Part shown: in pieces, positions 8,027 to 15,024 of the stretch
Layout of the letters: each line of letters opens with the position of its first letter
Position numbering within the stretch: position 1 is the first letter of the stretch
Assembly (NCBI GenBank): GCA_937904375.1
Contig: CALDIG010000068.1
Location: 1 to 33,129 of the forward strand
Source of the DNA: an uncultured Prevotellaceae bacterium
Lineage (GTDB): Bacteria; Bacteroidota; Bacteroidia; Bacteroidales; Muribaculaceae
Direction of reading: 5' to 3'
DNA length: 33,129 nucleotides
Notes under the pieces: model-generated
What the model was told of the DNA's origin: nothing
The model's input: only the letters and a program-made list of their open reading frames with translations
Databases searched by the model: none
Program-made: the position numbers and the translations under genes

Positions 8027-8707
8027 CTACAGAATCGCGGTTTTATCTACCAGGAAGCCATCGAGCATATTGACAATGCGGCTAGCGTAGGAAGCATCGC
8101 GCTGTGAGTGTGTGGCAATGATGACGGTTGTGCCCTCGTCATTGAGATCCATGAGCAGTTCCATGACCTCCTTTCCGTTCTTGGAGTCGAGGTTGCCCGT
8201 GGGCTCGTCGGCCAAGATTATGCCAGGATTGCAAACTACGGCACGGGCAATCGCGGTGCGTTGCTGCTGACCTCCTGACAGTTGGTTGGGGTAGTGCTTG
8301 GCTCGGTGCGAGATGTTCATACGTCGCAGAATGTCGGTGACCTTTTTCTTTCGCTCATCGGCAGAAACGCCCATATATTTTAGCGGCAACTCCACATTCT
8401 GCTCCACCGTGAGTTCGTCAATCAGGTTAAAGCTTTGGAACACAAAGCCTATCTTACCTTTACGCAAGGCGGTGCGCTGGTTCTCTCGTAGCCTTGCCAC
8501 CTCAACGCCATCAAGCATGTAGTTGCCCTCGCTGGGATTGTCGAGCAGTCCTATAATGTTGAGCAACGTGGTCTTGCCGCAGCCCGACGGTCCCATGATG
8601 GCAACAAATTCTCCATCTTCCACTTCAAGATTTATGCCGCCTAAAGCTATGGTGAAAACATCGCCGTAGCTGAACACTTTTTTTATATTGGATAGTTGTA
8701 TCATCAT
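8027..8707 (-). CDS. ABC transporter ATPase, LolD/MacB type
   Basis: A 226-residue cytoplasmic ATPase that would power the FtsX-type permease encoded just upstream. It has Walker A GPSGCGKTT, signature LSGGQQQRTAIARA, Walker B IILADEPTGNLD and an H-loop in IIATHSQ. The length and motifs fit the LolD/MacB/FtsE branch, which drives mechanical work on envelope lipids or proteins rather than bulk transport. The start is ATG at 8707, the first of two consecutive ATG codons, placed to give MMIQLSNIKKVF; upstream in-frame codons lie in the short spacer and are not homologous. It follows the permease stop by 16 nt. Confidence 0.95.
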   Translation of the reverse strand: MMIQLSNIKKVFSYGDVFTIALGGINLEVEDGEFVAIMGPSGCGKTTLLNIIGLLDNPSEGNYMLDGVEVARLRENQRTALRKGKIGFVFQSFNLIDELTVEQNVELPLKYMGVSADERKKKVTDILRRMNISHRAKHYPNQLSGGQQQRTAIARAVVCNPGIILADEPTGNLDSKNGKEVMELLMDLNDEGTTVIIATHSQRDASYASRIVNMLDGFLVDKTAIL

Positions 8708-8723
8708 TTTATGTTGTTTGTTA

Positions 8724-11141
8724 TTATTCGTTTTTAAGGCTGACCGATGGGTTCTCGCGGGCACTACGCCAGCTCTTCAGAGCCACTGTCGCAAGGGTGA
8801 CGCTTCCCACAATCACGAGTGCCAACGGGAAAATCCACCAGCTTATATCGGCACGCTGGCTGAAGTATTTTAGTGTTGAAATGCCGTAATATACTGCCAG
8901 CGGAACGGCAAGCATGAAACTAAGTAATATGAGAGGAACATATTGACGGCACAGCATCTTGACAATCTCGCCCGTTGTAGCTCCCGACACCTTGCGGATG
9001 CCTATTTCCTTGCGACGGTATTCCGTCTCAAACATTGTAAGGCAGAACATTCCAATGAGTGTGATCAGGATGCAGATGATGGACAGGATATATATGAGTC
9101 TGAAGAAACGCAACTCCTTTTGATAGGTGGTTTCAATAATCTCGTCAAAACTGACAGGCTCGCTATCGATGTCGTGTTTCTTTAACAATGACCGCACTTG
9201 TTGAATCACCTCATCACGGTTGGCGGTTGGTGCCACATTGATGTTCAGCTGGTACTCGGGCTTATAATACTTGTTGTTGTCAAGAATAAAGCCGTAGGCT
9301 TGGTCATTGCCAGTGAACGTCGTGCCGTAACGGATGTTGTCACACACACCTACGATAACGGCGCTGTCGGGTGTCTCGTCAGTACTGGTTGAAATCTTGT
9401 CACCCAACTTCAGCCAGTTCATCTGCCTGCGAGCATCCTCGTTGATGATGATGGCTGCCGTGTCGTCGGGGAGGAAGTTGCGTCCCTCAATAACCTTGAC
9501 ACCCATTGTGGATAGGTAGTTCTGGTCAACGTACATGAAACTGTAGCCGAAGATTTTACCCCGGTAGCCAGTCTTGATGAAATAATGGGCATCGGTTGAC
9601 CCGATGATGCCACTGGAAAGTGACACACAGTTGATGGCTGGGTTCTTGGTCAAGGTTTGGCATATATCATCTTTGGCTTTCTCGAATTTTTCATCAGAAG
9701 GCAGAGCCTGACATACGAGAATATGATTCTTGTCGTAGCCGTAATCGGAGTTGAAGATAAAGCGGTTCTGCAGGAACAGGAAGCCGATGTAAGTCACTAT
9801 GAACATTGAGGCGAACAGTTGCAGGAAGACCAGCGCGGTGCGCAGACGGCGCCCTTGCGGCGTTAGCCCGAAAGAGCTCTTGAGCGCCAGTGCCGGTGGG
9901 AACGAGGTGGCAAAGACGGCGGGATAGGTGCCAGCGACGATACCCACCACGAGAGAGAGCAACAGCAGAGCTGCCACAAGCCGCCAGTGGTTTAACAGGG
10001 AGAAGTCGTACTCAAACACCGCCTTGACCGCAGGCACATGCGCGAGCAAGCCACATAACGCTACCCCGATGAGGCAGGCTCCCAACGATGTGAGCACACA
10101 CTCAGCAACTATGCTCGCCCTCAACCGGTGTCGTCCGGCCCCCAGCACTAGTCGGGTGTTAAGGCTGCGCACACGCATGGGACTTTCGGCGAGCGTGAAA
10201 TTCAGGAAGTTGACGGTGGAGATGATGATAATCAGCAGGCAAGCCAGTCGCAGGATATTGAACATGCCACGATAGCCGTGCTCGCCCTGGGTGAATGAGG
10301 TGAATTGAAAATAGGAGTCTTTCAGAGGGATGAGCTTGATATTAGTCTTTTGGATGCCCTCAATGGCATCAGGGTCTGCCTCCTTGCCTGCTCTATGTGA
10401 ATTAGCGATAAGCGAATCGACGGCGGCCTGTTTCAGCGACTTTACAATACTGTCAAAATCATGTTCCCCCTCGGTAAATTTCACATAGCATTTGTAAGAG
10501 GCATATAAGTCAATCAGGTCATAATCCTCCATGTTATAATATATGCAGTTGTCCAATTCGCAGTTCTCGGGGAAGTCTTCATATACTCCACGTACACGTT
10601 TCTCCACCCGCTCGCCACTGTAATAATCAAGCGTGAGCATCATGGAGTCGGCGGCATGAGTCGTGCCGAAATACTCCCGTGCGATGGAAGCAGGGATGAT
10701 AATTCCGTCTTGGTCATCGTCGCTCCACTCGATGCTGCCGTCAAGCACGCGGCCGGTCAAGGCACTCACTGCCGTATTGTTGCCGCTTGAGAAGATATAT
10801 TTCAGTTCATGCTTGCCTTTAAGAACAGTACGGGAATCAAGAGAGAAATTGTTGTTCCATACCAGGGAATAGGATTCCACTTGTGGCAGAGCTTTTAACC
10901 CCTCAGCAAAGGGGCGGCACACATGCTCGCTGGATTCCCACTCTGGGTACAGAAAATTGCTCTCCATGCGGTACACTCGTTGATAATCGTCCACGCCACG
11001 GTTATAGGTGTATTGATAGATGATTTGAGTCAACAGCATGTAGCACGTGGCGAACGCCACAACGAGCCCTGTCAGGTTGAACACTGAGGCGGTCTTGAAG
11101 CGGCGAGCCATATAAAAGGCATTCCTGAAGATTTCTTTCAT
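8724..11141 (-). CDS. ABC transporter permease, tandem FtsX/MacB-PCD type
   Basis: An 805-residue inner-membrane permease with two MacB-like halves. The first membrane helix is at about residues 18-40, followed by a periplasmic core and three helices (about 300-420). The second half repeats this, starting at LRTALVFLQLFASMFIV and ending with three helices after the hallmark YRRKEIGIRKVSGATTGEIV. This fused layout (1+3, 1+3 helices) is common in Bacteroidota and pairs with a LolD-type ATPase. ATG at 11141 (MKEIFRNAFYMARRF) was preferred over an upstream alternative start ten codons earlier because the first helix spacing is then normal. It lies 26 nt after the dockerin-tailed gene and 16 nt before the ATPase, so all three are likely one operon. 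The exported substrate is unknown. Confidence 0.93.
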   Translation of the reverse strand: MKEIFRNAFYMARRFKTASVFNLTGLVVAFATCYMLLTQIIYQYTYNRGVDDYQRVYRMESNFLYPEWESSEHVCRPFAEGLKALPQVESYSLVWNNNFSLDSRTVLKGKHELKYIFSSGNNTAVSALTGRVLDGSIEWSDDDQDGIIIPASIAREYFGTTHAADSMMLTLDYYSGERVEKRVRGVYEDFPENCELDNCIYYNMEDYDLIDLYASYKCYVKFTEGEHDFDSIVKSLKQAAVDSLIANSHRAGKEADPDAIEGIQKTNIKLIPLKDSYFQFTSFTQGEHGYRGMFNILRLACLLIIIISTVNFLNFTLAESPMRVRSLNTRLVLGAGRHRLRASIVAECVLTSLGACLIGVALCGLLAHVPAVKAVFEYDFSLLNHWRLVAALLLLSLVVGIVAGTYPAVFATSFPPALALKSSFGLTPQGRRLRTALVFLQLFASMFIVTYIGFLFLQNRFIFNSDYGYDKNHILVCQALPSDEKFEKAKDDICQTLTKNPAINCVSLSSGIIGSTDAHYFIKTGYRGKIFGYSFMYVDQNYLSTMGVKVIEGRNFLPDDTAAIIINEDARRQMNWLKLGDKISTSTDETPDSAVIVGVCDNIRYGTTFTGNDQAYGFILDNNKYYKPEYQLNINVAPTANRDEVIQQVRSLLKKHDIDSEPVSFDEIIETTYQKELRFFRLIYILSIICILITLIGMFCLTMFETEYRRKEIGIRKVSGATTGEIVKMLCRQYVPLILLSFMLAVPLAVYYGISTLKYFSQRADISWWIFPLALVIVGSVTLATVALKSWRSARENPSVSLKNE

Positions 11142-11167
11142 GATGGCATAACTTTGAGTAAGCCTTG

Positions 11168-12994
11168 TCACTCACCCAACAGGATGTTGTAGATAATTGT
11201 GATGTCGGCTGCAGTGATGAAGCCGTCGGTGTTCTGGTCGCCGTTAATCATGTCACTGTCGTCATTGTTGAGCAGGTAGTTGTAAAGAATTGTCACGTCG
11301 GTGCCAGTAACCACACCGTCGCCATTAACATCGCCACTGATACCGGTCTCTAAAGCGGGCACCTCATACCAAAACCATTCGGTGTCGCTATGCACTCCCG
11401 TGACTGGATTATAAGTCTCGGCAACAAGATCAATCCAATAGGGCTGGGTCAAGCGAGGAACCGTCAGGGGATTGTCAACCTCTAGACCTTCTTCGAATCC
11501 CTCTTCCTCATGAAGCACATACCTATAAAGTTTAACCTCCATGCCAGGTACATCGGTTGTTGCGCAGAATATCACAGTAGTATCGGTCACAATGGGTTCG
11601 TCGAAGCCTGGCATAGGTGGCTCAGTGAAAGGCGTTGAATCTCCTAAAAATTGCAGCACATTAGACTTGAATGTGGATGAAATCATAGTCTCGGTACAAT
11701 CCCATGTGGCACTATCTTGTGACCAGATTCCAGAACATGAGCGATTGTCGAGAACTCTTCCAAGTCCATCGTTATATATCTGCTGCTGCGCAATTTGCAC
11801 CGTGCCAGCATCTTTGTTGACTGTCAAATGACAATGCGTTCCCATGCCGAACAGATTATAGACCATAAGGGTTGTGGCGTCGGTCCAATACATGTAAACG
11901 GGCTGCAATTCATGGGTTGTCACAGTTGGTTGGGACCTACCTGTTTTCTTAGTGACAAGTCCAACATGACCATCTGGTTCGAAACTTGTCCCCGTCAACT
12001 TTTCTATTTGTAAAAGATGAGCATCTGATACTGTTTCGACGATTTGATTACTACCTGAGATAGAACCTATGCCTCCATCTATATCAGGTCTTGGGGCAAT
12101 GGGTCTCGGGGAACCGGGGCCGGCAGATATAGGTTTGGAAGAGCCAGGTTTATGGGGCCGTGGCACAAGACCACCGCAACCAAGGCCCTCCTCATAGATA
12201 TAAGCATCAGCTGACAAACGGGTATAATCAAACTCATGCGTCCCGTTAGGCGTTAATAATGTGAGATTCTTGAAAATAGGGGAAAGACTCCAGGATACTT
12301 CGCCATCGCTCTCCGTTTCCACCACAAAGGCAAAATCGTCATAGAACGTGATGGTGCCATGATCATTGACTTGTCCATAGATGTATTCTTCACAGTTATC
12401 GTCGCCCATCAGCCATGACAGTGGCACGGCATATAACGTCCAATAAGTGTGTCCTTTGGTCTTCAATGAGGGTGACATGGGCGATTTATAGACCGAACTA
12501 TTGGGGTCAAAATAGCTTAAGCTATCCATCCTGTTAAGTGGTTCACACGTCTTTATCGTCAAGACTCTTGTGGTGAAATCTATATTACATGGTATTGCAA
12601 AGTCGCCGTAGAAATATGATAGATTCACATTGCCACTGGACGATGAGCTTGACGTGAGCGTGCAGTACCTGCCCATCATAGCGCAAGCCGACTCATCGAT
12701 TTGGGCAGTGCCACTCTCGTTGTCCCATTCAAAGTTGTAGGCATCGACCGAGGCGATTTTTGCGCCAAACGATAGTTCTCTACTGAAACTTTTGCCGCTC
12801 ACGCCAAGCTGTCGCTCTCGCATAAACTGCTGGAGCGACTGCGCCGAGCCGGTGCTTGACGCCGGCGTGACATTTGACACATGGCCTGCAATTACCGTAG
12901 TGTTCTTCAAGTCGCTGCGACTCAACCGTGAAACTCCAGCAAAGACAGATATTGCCAGGCTTGCACACACGAGGGTAATAAAAAACTTCTTCAT
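11168..12994 (-). CDS. secreted protein with C-terminal dockerin-type repeat
   Basis: A 608-residue exported protein. A signal peptide lies at about residues 1-19 (MKKFFITLVCASLAISVFA), followed by a large beta-rich region of no recognised family. A proline/glycine-rich linker follows at roughly residues 280-315 (repeats of PRP/KPIS/GPGS type). The last 55 residues are a dockerin-like pair of calcium loops: DVNGDGVVTGTD and DQNTDGFITAAD, each followed by an I-Y-N helix. Dockerins normally bind cohesins; in Bacteroidales such tails are common without a known cohesin. ATG at 12994 gives the best signal peptide; an in-frame ATG four codons earlier (13006) is the alternative. The link with the downstream ABC transporter genes is unusual. 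No promoter box was found. Confidence 0.8.
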   Translation of the reverse strand: MKKFFITLVCASLAISVFAGVSRLSRSDLKNTTVIAGHVSNVTPASSTGSAQSLQQFMRERQLGVSGKSFSRELSFGAKIASVDAYNFEWDNESGTAQIDESACAMMGRYCTLTSSSSSSGNVNLSYFYGDFAIPCNIDFTTRVLTIKTCEPLNRMDSLSYFDPNSSVYKSPMSPSLKTKGHTYWTLYAVPLSWLMGDDNCEEYIYGQVNDHGTITFYDDFAFVVETESDGEVSWSLSPIFKNLTLLTPNGTHEFDYTRLSADAYIYEEGLGCGGLVPRPHKPGSSKPISAGPGSPRPIAPRPDIDGGIGSISGSNQIVETVSDAHLLQIEKLTGTSFEPDGHVGLVTKKTGRSQPTVTTHELQPVYMYWTDATTLMVYNLFGMGTHCHLTVNKDAGTVQIAQQQIYNDGLGRVLDNRSCSGIWSQDSATWDCTETMISSTFKSNVLQFLGDSTPFTEPPMPGFDEPIVTDTTVIFCATTDVPGMEVKLYRYVLHEEEGFEEGLEVDNPLTVPRLTQPYWIDLVAETYNPVTGVHSDTEWFWYEVPALETGISGDVNGDGVVTGTDVTILYNYLLNNDDSDMINGDQNTDGFITAADITIIYNILLGE

Positions 12995-13006
12995 AACAAT
13001 ACACAT

Positions 13007-13371
13007 TTATAAGTTCAAACTGCGCTTGAAAGTTTAGAGTTTCAAGATTTACAGTTTAGAGGCTCCACTCTCCACTCTAAACATTGTAAAGCGCATTTGT
13101 TGTTTGTAATAATTTTTTTTCAGTGTAAAATTATCAATAATCTATTTTATGTGACAATAGAACTTGGACGCATTAATATATTTTAACGCCGTTTATTCAC
13201 AAAAGTGTAAAAAAATTGGACAGTTTTTTGTCAACAATCATTCGGTGACGTGCAAAAAAATGCTCACGCTCGCAAGGTATTGTGCAAGCACAAGCTTTGG
13301 CTCGCTTAATCGCATTTTTTGTTGCCATTGATTTTTACTTGTCTTTGTTTGATTTAGTGAGGAATCCGGCA
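13007..13371. other. intergenic region between the dockerin gene and the first promoter module
   Basis: No gene is visible here. Near the dockerin gene there are small inverted repeats (CTTGAAA/TTTCAAG around 13026-13046; GTTTAGAG/CTCTAAAC around 13053-13081) and a doubled heptamer CCACTCT. A third copy of the motif AGTGTAAAAAAATTGGACAG, which heads both promoter modules, lies at 13204-13223 and may be an extra regulator site between the divergent genes. The 131-codon open frame from 13282 has no coding character. Confidence 0.5.
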
Positions 13372-13507
13372 AAGTGTAAAATAATTAGACAGTTTACTGT
13401 AAAAAATTTTTACACTTTTGAAAATAGCGGCATTTTTTATGTGCTTCCCGCATTTGCCAGTTCTAATTTTGTGACAGGAAATTTAACCGCTCCGGTTATT
13501 TTTCTGA
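13372..13507 (+). repeat. 136-bp promoter module, copy A
   Basis: This segment is an imperfect direct repeat of 14655-14790, of the same length. It contains GTGTAAAA...GACAGTTT, a near-palindrome at 13396-13416 (ACTGTAAAAA, central A, TTTTTACACT), CTTTTGAAAA, and the block CTAATTTTGTGACAGGAAAT with a -7 box. The leader that follows (TTATTAACTCTAAAAAA...CAACGTTATG) also matches the leader of the C10 peptidase. The two downstream genes are therefore likely co-regulated. Confidence 0.85.
13464..13471 (+). promoter_or_regulatory. -7 box TAATTTTG for the 216-aa secreted protein
   Basis: A full match to TAnnTTTG inside promoter module A, 97 nt before the ATG. The identical box and flanks occur in module B. 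No clear -33 TTG is seen, which fits dependence on an activator at the palindrome about 50 bp upstream. Confidence 0.65.
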
Positions 13508-13567
13508 GAATTAAGAATAATGAAATACTAAAACAAATAATTATTAACTCTAAAAAAAATCAACGTT

Positions 13568-14218
13568 ATGAAAACTGTTTATTTCAATTTTATGATTGTC
13601 CTGATGGCAGTATCGGGACTTGCGATCTCTACTCCAGAAGCAATGGCGCAATACCGCAACTCAAAGGCAGGTTATAGGAACAACGCCGAGATGTTTTTGG
13701 AGACGAAAACCGACCGTGACTGGGCCAGCGCCACACAACCGGCAGAACACCCATCCTTCAGCGGACACATTTGGTATTACCGGCCACCGGCAAATCCCGA
13801 TTTGAGCACAGGCAGTAAGTCACCGACCGTTAAAGGCGTGCTCGGACTCCGATGGGGAATTGCAATGGACGACGCTCTCCGCAACCTGTCAGCCAGTGGA
13901 TATGATATCAAAGGAGTGGCAAAAGACGTGGTGTACATGTCGAAGGTGGGGTTCCTGAAGTACACTTGGAGCGATGCAGCACTCAAGTTTGACGACAACA
14001 AAGACCTCAACTACGCTCAGTTCTCCATGGCATCAGAGGTGTACGACACCACCGGTTACGACAATCTCTACGGCATTCTGTGCAGCACCTTCGGGCAGTC
14101 GGTGAGCAGCGGCGGCAGAACGTTATCGTGGTACACCGGTGACGGCCAGGGATTCATCAACCTGAGAATGACAACCCGCAACGGTCACAACTACACCGAA
14201 ATCGCATTCGGCATCTAA
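13568..14218 (+). CDS. secreted protein of unknown function (216 aa), twin-regulated with the C10 peptidase
   Basis: A signal peptide covers about residues 1-27 (ends TPEAMA-Q). A basic/polar stretch follows, and then a compact C-terminal domain from about residue 93: VLGLRWGIAMDDALRNLSA, a VYMSKVGFLKYTW strand pair and INLRMTTRNGHNYTEIAFGI at the end. The LGxxWG...A...L...GY opening resembles small secreted Bacteroidales domains of unknown role. I cannot name the family. Its promoter module, leader and 3' module are duplicated around the C10 peptidase gene 0.8 kb downstream, so the two are probably made together. In Bacteroides fragilis some C10 peptidases are paired with small secreted inhibitors; whether this is such a partner is speculation. 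It has no Cys-rich or protease motif. Confidence 0.75.
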   Translation: MKTVYFNFMIVLMAVSGLAISTPEAMAQYRNSKAGYRNNAEMFLETKTDRDWASATQPAEHPSFSGHIWYYRPPANPDLSTGSKSPTVKGVLGLRWGIAMDDALRNLSASGYDIKGVAKDVVYMSKVGFLKYTWSDAALKFDDNKDLNYAQFSMASEVYDTTGYDNLYGILCSTFGQSVSSGGRTLSWYTGDGQGFINLRMTTRNGHNYTEIAFGI

Positions 14219-14240
14219 TAAAACACAGTAAGTGAGCCGG

Positions 14241-14331
14241 TAGGGCGGAGGAGTATGAAATAGACATTTATGTAGATAATCAGCAATATTTCATTTCATG
14301 CGTCAATCATACTCCTCCCCTATCCGCCCTA
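14241..14331 (+). repeat. long interrupted hairpin after the 216-aa gene
   Basis: GGAGGAGTATGA at 14247-14258 pairs exactly with TCATACTCCTCC at 14307-14318. TAGGGCGG at 14241-14248 pairs with CCGCCCTA at 14324-14331, leaving a small bulge. The loop is about 48 nt. It lies 22 nt after the stop codon and has no U-run, so it is not a textbook terminator. It may protect the 3' end or be part of a small element. Confidence 0.7.
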
Positions 14332-14351
14332 TATTAGATGGATTCTGCAAT

Positions 14352-14470
14352 AAAAAACGAAAGTCAAGATTTCTTCATAAAAAAACGGGTAGCTCTTTAT
14401 AACAATCTTGAAGCCTAATTTGTTATAAAAGCGGGCGGCCGAGTTGCAATCACAGCAGTCGGCCGCTTTT
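14352..14470 (+). terminator. structured 3' module and terminator, copy A
   Basis: The segment starts AAAAAACGAAAGTCAA and TTCATAAAAA...CGGGTAGCT. It continues with a hairpin TTATAACAA (14397-14405)/TTGTTATAA (14420-14428), then a GC-rich stem GCGGCCGA (14435-14442)/TCGGCCGC (14459-14466) followed by TTTT. The same order of elements follows the C10 peptidase (18441-18541), with different but still pairing stem sequences. The second stem is the likely intrinsic terminator. Confidence 0.75.
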
Positions 14471-14483
14471 CCTTTAAAAGCAC

Positions 14484-14632
14484 AGACATACAGAACATAC
14501 AGTCATTAAAACCAAATCGGTCATTAGGCGATGATAGGTTGTTTTTTAGTTCTATTCCGTTCTAACATAAATCCTAATGACCAATTCGTGTTAAATATAG
14601 CCCGGCACTCTGTCCAGTATGTCAGTATGTCT
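14484..14632. repeat. 149-bp imperfect inverted repeat, MITE-like
   Basis: The outer arms are AGACATACAGAACATAC (14484-14500) against a right end whose reverse complement reads AGACATACTGACATACTGG (14614-14632). The inner arms are TCGGTCATTAGG (14517-14528) against CCTAATGACCA (14573-14583). The middle is A/T-rich with no gene. It could be a small non-autonomous element or a structured RNA. Confidence 0.55.
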
Positions 14633-14654
14633 AAAAAACGCCCTGATTCAGACG

Positions 14655-14790
14655 AAGTGTAAAAAAATTGGACAGTTTAGTGTAAAAAATTTTTACACTT
14701 TTGAAAAATAGTGGTTTTTTTATGTGTTTCTCACTTTTATCAAGTCTAATTTTGTGACAGGAAATTCAACCCCCACGGCTGTTTTTCTGA
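14655..14790 (+). repeat. 136-bp promoter module, copy B
   Basis: The second copy of the module at 13372-13507. Here the palindrome is perfect: AGTGTAAAAA and TTTTTACACT around a central A at 14679-14699, about 48 bp upstream of the -7 box. The copy ends at TTTTTCTGA, where the MITE-like element begins; in copy A the same bases run straight on into the leader. Confidence 0.85.
14747..14754 (+). promoter_or_regulatory. -7 box TAATTTTG for the C10 peptidase
   Basis: TAnnTTTG match within module B, followed by the conserved TGACAGGAAATT. The distance to the ATG is 278 bp; without the 177-bp inserted element it would be 101 bp, against 104 bp in copy A. Confidence 0.65.
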
Positions 14791-14967
14791 AGGTGGGTTC
14801 TATAAATTAAGATAAATTATAATAGTGTTTTGGTTGTATTTTGTTTTCTGTCGGCATCTTTATATTTAAAGTCTTGAAATGTAGCTCGCTACTATTCTTC
14901 AACTTTGAATAAAAACCAGCTCGACATAAATTCAAAATCCATCTCAATTAATTTATAGAACCCACCT
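14791..14967. mobile_element. MITE-like element with perfect 20-bp terminal inverted repeats
   Basis: The left end, AGGTGGGTTCTATAAATTAA (14791-14810), is the exact reverse complement of 14948-14967. The 177-bp element carries no open frame. It sits in the C10 peptidase leader at CTGA^GAA, exactly where copy A of the module is uninterrupted, so it is an insertion. A flanking GA on both sides may be a 2-bp target duplication. The parent transposase is not in the window. Confidence 0.8.
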
Positions 14968-15024
14968 GAAAAAAAAGAAACACACACGCAATCACAGAAT
15001 TATTAACTCTTAAAAAACAACGTT

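Noticed and set aside
13282..13677. 131-codon plus-strand frame
   Set aside because: Runs through promoter module A and into the 216-aa gene in the wrong frame; no coding character.
13396..14699. CRISPR-like repeats
   Set aside because: Repeated AGTGTAAAA motifs are not evenly spaced and have no spacer units; they belong to two promoter modules.
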